DNA from: Liquidambar formosana
Taxonomy: Eukaryota > Streptophyta > Magnoliopsida > Saxifragales > Altingiaceae
Direction: 5' to 3'
Assembly: GCA_039720395.1 (NCBI GenBank)
Contig: CM077828.1
Coordinates: 18,574,264 to 18,638,263, forward strand
DNA: 64,000 bases
This document shows positions 1 through 12,459 of this stretch, in pieces; positions within the stretch are counted from its first letter, which is position 1, and each line of letters begins with the position of its first letter. A model generated the notes under the pieces. The model was not told where the DNA came from. It ran no database searches and saw only the letters and a list, made by a program, of their open reading frames with translations. Made by a program: the position numbers and the translations under genes.

Positions 1-200
1 TAGTTTTTATTTTATGGTTTGAATTCGGAAAGATGTGATTTAGTTTTGGTGAATTTGATTCTGTGTGCTTCAGGAAAATACGCATGTCTTTTGCATGACT
101 ATTGTGCATATTATGCCGCATTCATGGCAACTAATTTGATAACGTTTGAAAAAAATGAGGGTTGATTTAATTCTTTGTTTTTGGATTTTGAATACTCCAG

Positions 201-3200
201 AAAGATTCACAGCTGTGTCGTATAACATATTGGGGGATAAAAATGCTTCAAAGCACAGAGATATGTATCCAAATGTCCCTTCTTTTTACATGAAATGGAA
301 CCGCCGGAAGGAGGTCATATGCGATGAACTCATTGGATGGAACCCAGATATCATCTGCTTGCAAGTAAGTGTTTTTTTTTTTTTTTTTTTTTTTTTAATA
401 AATGTTTATATACCCCCCCCCCCCCCTTTTTTTTTTTTGTTACTAAGGCTCTGTTTTGACTTGGAAAGCACAACAGAAGGGAAAGGAAAAGGCTAAAGAT
501 TGCTTACGAATGGATTCCTTTCTTAAGTTTTTTTAAAGATTTTCCTTTCCTTTCTCTGATTTCCCAATGGAGGCTAAGGTTGTTATTTCCTGAAACTCAA
601 GTAGAAGTTGAAACTTATGTGCATTGGTGTGATTTTGATAGGAGGTGGACAAGTATTTTGATCTTTTGAACATTATGGAGAAAGAAGGATATGCCGGTTC
701 TTATAAGGTTAATTTTCTAATTTAGGTCAATTTGTATTTTTAGACGTACATAATCATATATAGCTCCATTTGAGTTATTTTGGAAGAATTCTGACTTTCT
801 AAGTCACTTATGTGTCATGATAGAGACGTACTGGAGATGCTGTTGACGGTTGTGCTATGTTTTGGAAAGCCAATAAGTAAGAAAATTAATTTCGGCATTT
901 TGTTTACTTTATTTTTCTCCTTGAAGGAATCACTGGGTTTATTAGATCAAATAAACTCTTATGCCATTGTTTCAGATTTCGGTTATTAGAGGAAGAGAGC
1001 ATTGAATTCAAGGGATTTGGTCTTCGTGATAATGTTGCTCAACTTTCTGTTTTCGAGGTATTTAATTATAAATATCCATTGATATCTTGAGTGATTAATT
1101 AAACAGTCTATTGATATTTTGAGTTTCACTTAACCTTTAAAAAAAGAAAAAGAAATGTAAGGATATATTTAGTGTATAGCTTACAATCTTAGAAAATACA
1201 TTTCCCAAACCCAGCACAAGAAGGGCTGCATCAACAGCCACCTAAATCTATAGCAAAAACCTTATGCATGAATTCTTATCCTTTTACAGTGTCAAACGAC
1301 TCAAACAGTTGAGGTTAGCGTTTGTAGATTGATAAGTCATAATTTTTTATTGTGCAAAGTTTAAAATATAAATTTTCAAGTTTGATAAATTTTGATGAGA
1401 AGCTTATATATCTGCATCAAAATTAGTTTCGAGTCACATGTAATTTTGTTTTACCACTTTGGTAATTCAGTACTCAAGTTTATCTATGTTATCGCTCCCA
1501 ATTCTACATTGAGGACCACTGCAAGGGAAACTCTCTTAAATGATGAACTGTATAGCAAAAAACGCTATGAAACTGACTGTGTGTGAAAGGAAATTTTTAC
1601 TTCATGTTTAGTTGGCTAAAGAATGCATACTATGTTCCCCCCACTACCCCCTAAGGTCTGTCAATTCATTTGCACTATTCTTTTTTCAGCTGGTTGTTTC
1701 AGGAGTTCTCCCAGATAGAAGCAAACAAAAAATGGCCAATGTAGACACTAGACACTTAGGCATCTTAAAATCATAGCGAGAACAAGAAACCATGATTTTG
1801 TTGCTGATCTGCAATTATGAGAATATTTTCATGTGAATCTTCTCACCTAAAGCTTAATGTTTGCACCCTTTTATATTAAAGAAAACCTGTTGGGATATAC
1901 CATTTGTATATGTGTAATGCTAAATCTCAAAATTGGCCTAACACATATGATGATGATTTAACATTACAGAAATCCAGCTGCCTAGGTGCTTACTGCCACT
2001 AGATATTAACATATACGACAATAATTTAACATTACTGACATCATGCAGTCAAAGATGCTGAACATCTATTGAAAGTGAGTTCAAGGAAAACTAATGATAA
2101 TCAGTACAGTGCCATTTTCATGGCCAATATTAGATTCCGTGAGAATCTCTTACTGAGGGGACAACTTCGATGTATGATGGGAACCTGAAATAAACACAAA
2201 GAACTGTTTTAGGGTTTGGTGGTTTTACAGGTAAAAATTAAATAAGCATAAAGATCTGTCACCCAGCCAAAGAAAATTATTATTTCTGCTCATCCATGGA
2301 CCTACTTATAACTTGTGGAGATTCAGTAACTTAATCGATTGTACGTTAATAGCTAAAGACATGCATATTTTAGTTGACATGGTATAGGAAACATATTAAA
2401 TTATATATTTCAGACTTATCCTAACTCACTCCAATAAAATAAAATGGCTTCAGTCACCTTTCTACTGCCTTTGCTGCCAGATCCTGGGGTTTATGCGGCT
2501 TTTCTTTTTCTTTTTTTTTTACATTAAAATTTGAGACCCAACACCTGATATCTCATCTTTTAGTTATATTTCTGAAATTAATTTGCAGCAGATTAAGTTT
2601 GTGCAGGGTTTCTATTTTGTATGATCTTTATTGTTTTATATCATTATATGTTGTGTAATACGAGAATGCCCATCCTTTCCATATCTCACTTCATCCCATG
2701 CAGGCAGATGTGTAATGCTGAGTCAAGAAGATTAGTGATTGGTAACATCCATGTCCTTTATAGACCAAGCCGAGGAGATGTTAAATTAGGTCAAGTAAGT
2801 TCTTCAACATTGATATTTTGTTATTCCTGAATTGAGAAATAACTACCTATTTTATGGTATCAAGCTTAAATGCAGTGATTCACATATTCTTTCAGTAATG
2901 ACCTTTTGTCAGATGTACTGAAATTTATGAGGTGAATCTGATGCCCCATCCCCCCACCCACCTCTCTCAATTGAACAACATCCTCCTCACCAATTATTTC
3001 AGGCAATAATGGCATTAAAAAATTTTGAAGGATTTCATTTTACCATGATGTCGATAGTCAAAATCTTGTAGCTCAATTGAGAGCATCTTGTTGGTTAGAA
3101 TTGGAGAGTTACTATAATAGATGGAATCTTCCTTGGTGTGTGGCGGGAGATTTTAATGTTGTGCGTTATCCGAATGAGAGAAGAGGAGGTGAGCATCTTT

Positions 3201-6200
3201 CTTCGCTATGCGGTTATTTTCGGAATTTGTGGAGTCTAATGAATTAATTGACCCTCCTTTGATAGGGGGATGGTTCACATGGTCGAATAATCGGGAGGTC
3301 CCAAGCTTATCAAGGTTGGATAGATTTTTATTTTCACCTTCATGGGAAGAGCATTTCCCTAGAGTAACTCAAGTGGCTCTCCCTAGACCATTGTTTGATC
3401 ATATTCCTCTCTTACTTGATAGTGAAGGAATGAGAGTGACTAGAGGTCCTTTTTGTTTTGAGAATATGTGGCTGGAGGAGGAAAGTTTTGTTGATTTAGT
3501 AAGTGATTGGTGGGGTTCTTATTCATTCTTCGTGTCCCCTAGCTATGTGTTTTCCAAAAAGTTGAAGGTTTTGAAGGATAGTTTAAAAATATGGAATAAG
3601 GAAGTGTTTGGAAATATTAGAGAATCCAAAGATAGGGCTTTGGAGGTGATCCACTTTCTTGATGAGAAAGAAGGTAGATTGGAATTGTCTTTTGAAGGGA
3701 AAGCAAGTAGAATGGAAGCTAAAGTGGAATTTGCTAGATTAGCGCGTTTGGAAGAGATTAGTTGGCGGCAGAAGTCTAGAGTTTTATGGCTTGAGGAAGG
3801 TGATAAAAATACCAAGTTCTTTCATAAAATGGCTAATGCACATAAGAGGGGTAATTACATCGGGAAGTTGATGGTGAATGGTGCTTTAGTGGAGGATGAG
3901 AACATTTTTGCTAAAGAAATAGTTGATTTTTATGAACATCTCTTTTACGAGGGGGAGGATTGGAGACCTCTCACCGATGATATGCGTTTCAAATCTGTTG
4001 ATTTGGAAGAGGCTAAGGGGTTGGAAAGGGATTTTGATGAACCAGAGATTTTGGAAGCTCTCAATGATTTGAATGGTGACAAAGCACCTGGCCCGGATGG
4101 CTTTATTATTGCTTTCTTTCAAAAATGTTGGAGGGTTATTAAGGATGATTTGATGAAAGTTTTTGAGGAAATTTTTGTAAGAGCAAAAATTGAGAATAGC
4201 CGTAATGCCACTTTTATTGCTCTTATTCCTAAGAAGGGGGAAGTGGTGAATGTGCGAGATTTTCGTCCTATTTCTTTAATAGGGAGTGTCTACAAAATTC
4301 TTGCAAAGGTGTTGGCTAAGAGACTTTCCAAAGTTGTTGGGAAGCTTATTTCTCCATCACAATTTGCTTTTGTTAGTGGAAGGCAAATAGTTGATGCGGC
4401 TCTAGTGGCGAATGAATGTGTTGATTCTAGATTAAGAGGTGGGAATCCAGGTATGTTGGCTAAGATTGACTTGGAGAAAGCGTATGATCATGTTAATTGG
4501 AATTTTCTCATTTACTTACTTGGTAGAATGGGGTTTGGGGTGAAATGGCGTAAGTGGATAGCTTAGTGTATATCCACTCCTTCCTTTTCTATATTGGTTA
4601 ATGGAACCCCTTATGGTTTTTTCCAAGGCTCTAGAGGGGTTCAACAAGGGGACCTCTTTCCCCTTTTTTATTCATTATGGTTATTGAAGTGTTGAGTAAT
4701 TTTATTTCCAAAGCCATGGATGTGAATTTATTGAGTGGCTTTGTTGTGGGAGATAGGAGATTTGGGTCGGGCAAGATATCACATTTACTTTTTGCCGATG
4801 ATGCTTTGATTTTTTGTGGAGTGGAGGAAGAGCAAATGTCTTATTTAAGGGTTATTCTTCTCTCCTTTGAAGCGGTTTGGGGACTTAGAGTAAACCTTGG
4901 AAAAACCAATATTATTCCGGTGGGGAATGTTGCTAATGTGGAGAATGTTGCTACTTTGTTGAGTTGCAAAGTTGGGAAATTACCGACTACATATCTTGGT
5001 CTTCCCTTGGGGGCTCGTTTCAAAGATACAAGAGTTTGGGATCCCGTCATTGAGAAGATTGAAAGAAGGCTTGGTGGTTGGAAAAAAGGGTATCTTTCTA
5101 AAGGTGGCAAGTTGACTCTCATTCATAGTGTTTTATCGTCCATTCCCATCTATTTTATGTCTATTCATAAAATACCTAAGTCTGTGGTTTCTAGAATTGA
5201 GAAATTAGAAAGGGACTTTTTATGGAATGGAGTGGGTGGTGAAAGGAAATTCCATCTTGTTGATTGGCATACCGTTTGCCTTCCGAAATATATGGGAGGT
5301 TTGGGGGTGAGATCCATGGTGTGCACTAACCAAGCTCTCATGGGAAAATGGCTTTGGAGATTTGGTAGGGGGGTTCAAGGCTTATGGCGGGATGTCATTA
5401 TTTGGAAGTATGGTCTTTCCAGAGGGGGGTGGTGGTCTAATGAGGTGGTTGGTTTGCATGGGGTGGGTCTTTGGAAGGCAATTATGCAAGGATTTAATGT
5501 TTTTGTCAAAGAGATTGGGTTTAAAGTGGGAGATGGTAGTAGGGTGTGTTTTTGGCAAGATTTGTGGTGCTCCAATACACCACTCAAGGAGGAGTTTCCT
5601 TCTTTATTCTCTATTGCTACTAACAAAGAAGCTTTGATTTCGGATTACTTGGTAGGGGAAGCCGGTTCCTATCATTGGAATGTTCTATTTATTCGCCACC
5701 TTAATGATTGGGAAATGGAGGAAGCTTTGGTATTTTTTCAAGTGCTTTACAAGAGTAAGATTTTAGAGGTTGAAAATGATTCCTTGGTTTAGCGTAAGGA
5801 TTCTAAAGGATCATTCTCCATAAAATCTTATTACAATTGTATTGAGCCTATTGGGAATTTATTTTTCCCTGCCAAAGTCATTTGGGTTTCCTCGGTTCCT
5901 TCTAAGGTTGCCTTTTTTTGTTGGTTAGTGGGGAGCAATAAGTGCTTGACTTTGGATAATCTTGCAAGAAGAGGGTGGTATGTGTTGAATAGATGTGTCC
6001 TTTGTAAACATGATGCGGAGTTGGTGGATCACCTTTTTTTACATTGTGATGTGGCTAGAAGTCTATGGATGTTAGTGTTTAATATGTTTGGGGTTCATTG
6101 GGTGCTACCATCCTCTACTTATGATTTTTTGGCGGGGTGGTGGTTTAAAGGGGGTTGTAGAAAGGCTAAAGTTATTTGGCATATGACTCGGCATGCTATT

Positions 6201-9200
6201 TTGTGGTGTTTATGGAGGGAAAGGAATTCTAGAACTTTTGGGGGGGGGGGGGGGGGGGGGGGGGGGTTGAGAAGTCTATCATTGAACTCAAATCCTCGTT
6301 TCTCAAGTCTTTATTTTTGTGGTATTCAAGTCATACCAATACTCGTAATATTTCATTTCTTTATTTTGTAGACTCTTTCAAGCTGTAGAGGGGATAGTGC
6401 TTAGTCTTTGTATATGGCTTATGTACATGGGCTTTGGCCTTTTTTGGTTTAATACATATTTACCTTATCAAAAAAAAAAAAAAAAAATCCTGTAGCTAAT
6501 GTGGCCCATGGGAGAGGGCCGCGTGGGCAAGGTGAACAATAAACTACAAAGTGCTTCATGTGCATAATGCAAGGGAGAATTATTCAATGACACATGGCTT
6601 CTATACAAAGTACAAACTACCCAGTGGGCCTGTCTTGCGGCTCACCCTGTTGAGATCATACCCACCTCGTTGGATGCTCATGTCTTCATGGATGCCTACC
6701 TCAATGGCAGCAGCCATGAGCTTTGTTGTGCATGCTTGAATTATTGAAGTAGTAGGTGAGCTGGCAGACCCTACACCCTGCAGGAGTTGAGCCATACCAC
6801 TGGCTCGGGTCTTGCAAGCACAGCTATCACCCCAGCTGTCTCACACCCAACTCAACTGGTATATAAGGACCAGTAGGCTCCATTTGAAGGGATCTGCCCC
6901 CATCCAGTTCGAGATCTCTTATACCTGGGCCAGGAATCCACTTTGGACTCACAAGGTCCCTTTAGACCCACTCACTGCCACTCTTCTCCCTCCATCTCAC
7001 TCTCAGGTTGCTCTATTCTCCCAGTCTCCCCTCAATCCAAGTTCACTTGTCAGTGCAGCTATCCTTCTAGACTAAAACCCTAAGCATCAACACATACAAA
7101 TTGCGTTTTCTTCTATAAGATTTATTTTATAATGAACAAAATAAATAGGCAAAATAAATACAAACACTAGTACCATTCTAAAACTTTACAAGTCAAAAAA
7201 CTGCAGTTTGGAATTCGGCCCATTTTTAAATTATCATTAAGTTTTTCAACCTTCTGTGTCAATCTCTTCCCTCAAAAATATTTTTTTTTTCTTTTTTGCT
7301 GGGAGCGTCAATCCCTTCCTGCTTATGTGTTTTTTGTATGGAATTATTCTATTCTTCAGATTCGTTTTCTCTCATCGAGGGCGCATATCCTCTCAGAGAA
7401 ATGGGGCAATGTTCCAGTTGTGCTTGCCGGTGATTTCAACTTTACTCCTCAGGTGTGATATTTAAAACTGTTTGTGTATCTAGTTTTGATCATCATTATG
7501 GGATATGCTTCTTATGGATAATGACGTACCTTTTCTGCTCATTGACAGAGTGCTATTTACAAGTTCTTGTCAAAATCTGAGGTAAGTTGCTTTTAAGTTG
7601 TTAATTATATGAACATTCTTTTAATTATAGAAATCCATTCTTCACACTAATGATACTGATGATACTCACCATTATAGTATAATCAAAACAAACCACAGGT
7701 TTCACATTTACGGTTCTTGCTTGAATTAAAAGATGGCTTTCTATTTGCAGCTGAATATCATGTTATATGACAGAAGAGAGTTATCTGGTCAGAAAAGTTG
7801 TCATCCTACTGAAGTTTTTGGTGGCAAAAGAGATATGGGGAGTCTATTTATATTGAGGGACAGGTACATTGTTTTTCATCATTATTTGCGCCAGTATACA
7901 TCTTTAACTCACATAATCAAGGGCTGCAAATTTGTTTGGAATTGAAGTTCCACTAGTCACATGAGTGGAATTGCTCTTGGCCTGTTTGCTTTGTATGGAA
8001 GGATTGCATTGCCCTCATAGTTTATTCTAATGAAAAGTGTACGTAATAGGTTTCCAGTAAAGAAAAGTTTTATTTTATTTTATTTTTTCTTCTTAAGATT
8101 TGCTTCAGCATTATATTTTAGCCTTCTTTCTTTTCTTTTTCCACCTTAGATGAACTTTCTTATCTATTTACATCCTTTTGAAAACAAGAGAAACCTTGTG
8201 ATACTTTTGTGACTGTTGAACAGATCTTCATAGAATTGTCATTTCATGTGCAACAGATTTGATTCCCCCATTGGATACTGGAATCTTTCAACTCAGTAAA
8301 TTTGAGTCTTACATAAATTTGAGTCTTACATAATAGAACTAGGGTGTAAATGTGATTTTTTTCATTTAAATTTCCATTTTGTTCAATTTTGTGTTCATCT
8401 AAATACTTATTTAATGTTTTTTCAAATTTTCCTTATTTGTATTTATTATCAATTTAAAAAAAAAATTTGCTTGGGGTAAATATCACTCCAAGTGACATTT
8501 AACTTGGGGGGTAGTTCGTTGAGGCTTTATGCTCATCATGAGAATGTCTTTAAAGCCTTCTCACTGCCAAATTAGCTTAACTTTCAATTGCATGTTTTGT
8601 ATAAATATATATACATATTTATATCCGGGTCAAGATTAGGGGACACAATCTTTGCACACAATTCTTAAGCCATCGTGTTTTTAGTCATTTTTTCACTTAC
8701 TTTTTCAAAGACTGTTAAAACACCACTTAACCCCAAAAGCTTGAGCTCTGAGGAATGGGTTAACAATGTATATCAATCTGACACTCCCCCTCACATGTGA
8801 CCCCCGCTTGCATGTGGAGAGATGAACTGATACACGGCAATGAAGTGAGTTCAACTGAGTTGAACCAATAAACTGTGTGTAGGGATATATGAATGGGAGG
8901 AGGCTGACAAAAAAAAAATATATGAATGGGGGGAGGAGGTGTGAAGACTTGAAACAGGACCTCCTTGAGACTAGAACTCTGATACCAAGTTAAACACCAC
9001 TTAACCCCAAAAGCTTAAGCTCTCAGGAATGGGTTAACAATGTATATCAAGCTAACAAAGACCATGGCATTTTGGGATCTTGTGAGATTCAATGGCTTAA
9101 GAATTGTGTAAAACAATGTATACAAAAATTGTGTTTTGTGATCTTAACCCTTTATATATTTTGCTTTGGCTGTTAGTGAAACTTTATCAGCTTGAATGCT

Positions 9201-10305
9201 CTTCATTTAAGATTTTTGAAGTACTGCTGGACCGATGAAGAGGTCAAAGTTGCAACTGGCAATACCGAGAGCAAAGTAGCTGTGCATCCTTTGAAACTTA
9301 ACAGCTCCTATGCTGCACTGAAGGTATCAAGATCTTTTCTTTTTACTATTATTATCTGTTGGGAATTCATTACTCGCATATTCTAAATCAAATAGAACTC
9401 CAGTATGTTTTAAACAAAAATATGTTTTTCAGGGTTCTACTAGCACGAGGGGCTCCAATGGTGAACCTTTAGCTACTTCCTATCACTCGAAGTTTCTTGG
9501 AACTGTGGACTATTTATGGTAACTAGCTTGTCTGAAGAAAAATTTTAATGACAAAGTAACATTGCGATCTAGTGTTGGTGGTGAAGATGATGCTGATGAT
9601 TATGTAACGATTAACAATCAACTTGCTTGTACTTGATACAGGTACTCTGATGGTGTTGTACCTACCAGAGTTCTGGATACTCTTCCAATTGATATTCTCC
9701 GGAGAACAGGTGGCCTTCCATGCACTGGTAAGGACTCTTCTAGGTTTGACTCTCTAATGCTATTAGAGTTAAGACTTCATGAAGCTTCTTTACAAGTAAA
9801 ATCGAGAAACACATGCACAAGTAATTTTTCCTTCCCTCCCCACAAGGCAGAAGAGTTGAATTTAGCAAAAAATTGGTCTGGAGGATTTTTGTCATTGTCC
9901 AAGATCCAATTTTGTCACAGGATTGGTTATAGTTGAAAGTTGTTCAAATTACTTGTGCTTTTGGTTCATAGTTTCACCAGAATGTTTGACTAGAGTGACC
10001 AGTTTTGGTCCAGACCAAAACAAGGTTTGACATATCTAGGGGCACCTTTTCAATGGCATTGGATTCCAACAATCACACCTGAAAAACTGGCTGTGCTAGT
10101 GCTTGTCTAATAATATATTGCACTTAGCAAGCTGTCTTTTAATGAGTTGCTACTTATATGTATCAATGTGTTTATTTACGTGCATGTGTGTATACAGAAA
10201 CTGGGCAGTGATCATTTGGCCCTAGTTGCAGAGTTTGCCTTCACACAAGCCGCAGAAGAAGGCAATGGCACGAATACTATGGCCACGGGTCACCCCAGCA
10301 TCTGA
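201..10305 (+). CDS. CCR4-6: CCR4-like poly(A) deadenylase (endonuclease/exonuclease/phosphatase family), 5' end missing
   Basis: Carbon catabolite repressor 4 homolog, a Mg-dependent 3'-5' exonuclease that shortens mRNA poly(A) tails. Exons with GT/AG borders and matching phases: 201-364, 642-707, 824-876, 976-1057, 2708-2794, 7360-7452, 7549-7581, 7751-7863, 9191-9323, 9433-9518, 9642-9727, 10198-10305. Visible EEP-family motifs in order: SYNILGD, CLQ|EVD (catalytic Glu at an exon junction), [14 protein letters not shown] (Asp and Asn), and [11 protein letters not shown] near the C terminus (Asp-His). The segment [20 protein letters not shown] is the strongest tie to plant CCR4 homolog 6; homologs 3 and 5 are alternatives. 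The window opens inside the protein, so the start is off the left edge. Oddity: exon 11 ends with one spare base, but the last exon begins AAACTGGG. Continuing the SDH frame would need AACTGGG, so the sequence as given reads into a stop at 10207 and loses the SDH motif. This could be a one-base error or a real frameshift. Confidence 0.88.
3079..6486 (+). mobile_element. Decayed L1-type LINE inserted in CCR4 intron 5
   Basis: A non-LTR retrotransposon, truncated at its 5' end, lying in the sense direction in the deadenylase intron. Order: end of the AP-endonuclease domain ([10 protein letters not shown] near 3135), reverse transcriptase (KAPGPDGF near 4080, [13 protein letters not shown] near 4265, catalytic FADD at 4792-4803), then a zf-RVT domain (AFFCWLV near 5910, CVLCKH...HLFLHC). 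It is inactive: frameshifts near 3205 and 4660, stop codons at 4564-4566 and 5790-5792 (the second where Trp is expected), and a run of about 27 G at 6240-6266. The 3' end has the usual TTTACCTTATC followed by oligo-A (6470-6486). A 15-base stretch at 3064-3078 and a 14-base stretch at 6487-6500 match imperfectly and are a candidate target-site duplication. Confidence 0.9.
6501..7085. other. Intron stretch of unknown origin, less AT-rich than its surroundings
   Basis: This lies between the LINE tail and CCR4 exon 6. Its composition is more balanced than the surrounding intron. It holds a TATATAAGG box near 6860 and then a CT-rich stretch. It may be a remnant of another repeat or LTR, but no domain, no paired terminal repeat and no convincing reading frame could be found. 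Confidence 0.3.
8640..9165. mobile_element. Fold-back (MITE-like) element in CCR4 intron 8, split by a TRIM
   Basis: The left arm (about 8645-8690) contains CACAATTCTTAAGCCAT. The right arm (about 9085-9160) contains its reverse complement, and both arms are flanked by further related ACAC/TGTG-rich sequence. This makes an inverted repeat whose centre is now occupied by the retrotransposon at 8713-9057. The ends and any target-site duplication were not resolved. Confidence 0.5.
8713..9057 (-). mobile_element. TRIM retrotransposon (miniature LTR element) with target-site duplication AAGAC
   Basis: Short direct repeats of about 70 bp at 8713-8783 and 8988-9057 flank a non-coding centre. On the minus strand the first LTR is followed by GGTATCAGAG, a primer-binding site for initiator tRNA-Met. 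A purine-rich GTGAGGGGGAG precedes the second LTR. The five bases AAGAC stand directly on both sides (8708-8712 and 9058-9062). It encodes no protein, as expected for a TRIM. Confidence 0.85.
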
Positions 10306-11616
10306 AGAAGATGAGAATTGATTAGAAGAAATGTTGCTCCAACATAAAGCTTTTAAAGGGTAATTAAAGTAGATAAGGAGAAGAAATTTTAAATACAAGA
10401 ATTCTTTGGAGATCAACATAACGTCAAACTAGATCTACGAGCACATCTTCCCCAATAACACCCAATTATACAAGTGGAAAATTAGAATCCCAAAATGCCA
10501 TTGCTATTCGAAAAGCAATTTTTTTGAGCTTTAAGCTCGAAACAAGTTGTTGATCTCTTACAACTTCATTTAGCATTTTAAGTCGTGAATACAAGGCAAC
10601 AATTTAAGTTAGAAATTCTTATGAAACTCACAGTGTGTATGGGTTTCACTCGACTATGTAATTCTTTTCATTTTTACCTTTTTCAATTCAAATTTAATTT
10701 TGAAACATTAGGACAAAATGTGAGCTTGACATGTGAGCAAATATTGTATAAGCTCTCTCTCTCTCTCTCTCTCATAAATTTCTTGTCATTAATTTTATGT
10801 AATTTTGCATTCATAAGATGATGTATTGCTTTCTAAACTCAATGATTAAATATTTTCAAGTCGGCAAGTCGCTTTCTGAAAGGCGTGTGATTATAATACT
10901 GTTTACAGCCCTCCATATGTGGCTTATCCAACTTTTGAAGTAAGTGGGGGTGAATGGGTCTGTTTAAAAATTGTGCCAACGAATCGCGATAGCCTATTTT
11001 GATCAATTGATTTATCTAAAAGCAGTCCAATCGCATGCGATTTGAGATATCAATGTCTCTTAAATTCCTTTCGCGTTATCTATTTCTCAACAACAACCCA
11101 TACTCCGTAGATCTATTACAAATTCATGAATCATCCCCGGAATCTTTATATTTGATTGTATGATGTATATTTGTTCTGCATATAGAGTGGATGGTTATTT
11201 TATTTTGGGTAAATTGTAGATAAGGCTCTAGAGTTTGGGCCATGTTTTACTTAAGGATTCTAAATTTTAATTACGTCATTAGAAACCGTTTGGCAACAAA
11301 CGGATTTGCCTCTAATTTTGCACATGCTGTGCATGTGATCAAATTGAAATCACATTATTCCCATTTGCCTTTTATGGTATAAAAGTCCTATTTTACCCTC
11401 CATAGCAGCCTTTATATTATCCCACTTTAACCATACGTGAATCTCTTCCTTCTGTGTCTCTTGGATCCATTTTTTTATTCCATTTTTTATTTTAATTGTG
11501 AAAATGGCATACAAGCAACAAACCCTTTGGGACCATTTTTTTTTTTTTTTAGAAGCTCGGACCATAGCTAACTTCTCTTTGTATTTTCATTGATCCAATT
11601 TTGTGAACCCCAAAAA
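10306..11616. other. Intergenic region, no gene recognised
   Basis: This follows the deadenylase stop codon. It is AT-rich, with a short CT dinucleotide run near 10755 and poly-T near 11538. The sequence GGGTAAATTGTA near 11207 resembles the ends of common plant DNA transposons, but no partner end was found. The first few hundred bases probably hold the 3' UTR of the deadenylase. Confidence 0.4.
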
Positions 11617-11943
11617 ATGTATGGAATTCAGAGCAGTAGAGAGATTTCCTTTGAATTCCAATCCTAAATACCCAGTTGGAGGCCTTGCATTCACACAAGA
11701 AGGGCTAACATTACTGTAAAGTTCCAAGACCTTTATGGGTTTACAATAGAAGGCAATATTGATAATGTGAATGTGTTGAATGAGGTGAGGGGGAAGGTGA
11801 GGGAACAGGATTTGGTGGGCGTTGGATGCCAACCAAGGCGCAAATTGGTATTTGCAGCCACTAGATTTCGTCAATATCCGAAAGGATTGCTCTCAAATCC
11901 TCCCTTAAATTTTCAGTCCTTGCGAATTCGATCACTTTGAAAT
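11617..11943 (+). pseudogene. Fragment of a plant TBC-domain RabGAP gene (N-terminal part)
   Basis: Read from the ATG at 11617, the fragment gives ITVKFQDLYGF and NVNVLNEVRGKVREQ. After a frame change near 11805 it gives WALDANQGANWYLQP, then after another shift IALKSSLKFSVLANSITLK. This order matches, from memory, the N-terminal region of plant RabGAP/TBC proteins that precedes the GTPase-activating TBC domain. The copy is dead: there is a TAA at codon 17, at least two frameshifts, and no TBC domain follows. It is probably a duplicated gene fragment. Confidence 0.75.
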
Positions 11944-12044
11944 GGGACAATGCTCTCCAATAAAACCACGAGCCCCATCAACAAGACTTGCAAGACAAGG
12001 GCACTTGTGGGTTTTTACCATCTGATATCATTGGAGTGGAAACC

Positions 12045-12455
12045 TTTTCATAAGTACATTGAGAAACACAGTGCACAATTTTCACGGGGCACAAGACTTG
12101 AATGTAGCAGAAAATGTGGACTGTGGAGGTCATACCATTTTTCTAATGACTCTTTTACCCAATTTTGTCATATGGTTGGTTGAATATAGTTTTGGGATTA
12201 ATTACATGTGCATTTGGTGATAATTTCACCCGTACTTCTTTGATTAGGGTGTCCAAGTTTAGGTGAGGGATTAAGAAAAGGTTGACATCTGTGGGGCCAC
12301 TTTTTCAATGGGCATTGGATTCCAATAATTCAACATGATTGACATGTGGCCGGTGCATGGATGCCCTCAATTTGTCCAACAGCTTTGTATTGCACTCAGC
12401 AAGTTGCCTTCTAATGAGTTGTCATGTATTTGGACCAATGTGTTTTACAAACTTT
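12045..12455 (+). repeat. Diverged second copy of the last CCR4 intron
   Basis: This segment aligns in order with 9790-10175 inside the last CCR4 intron. Shared blocks include GAGAAACACA, CCAATTTTGTCA, TTTTCAATGG followed by CATTGGATTCCAA, and AGCAAG..GCCTTCTAATGAGTTG. Similarity is clear but imperfect, so the copy is not recent. It lies directly after the RabGAP fragment. Confidence 0.7.
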
Positions 12456-12459
12456 TATT

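Noticed and set aside
11587..11874. 95-codon open frame on the minus strand
   Set aside because: Shadow of the RabGAP fragment, whose plus-strand reading has recognisable family motifs.
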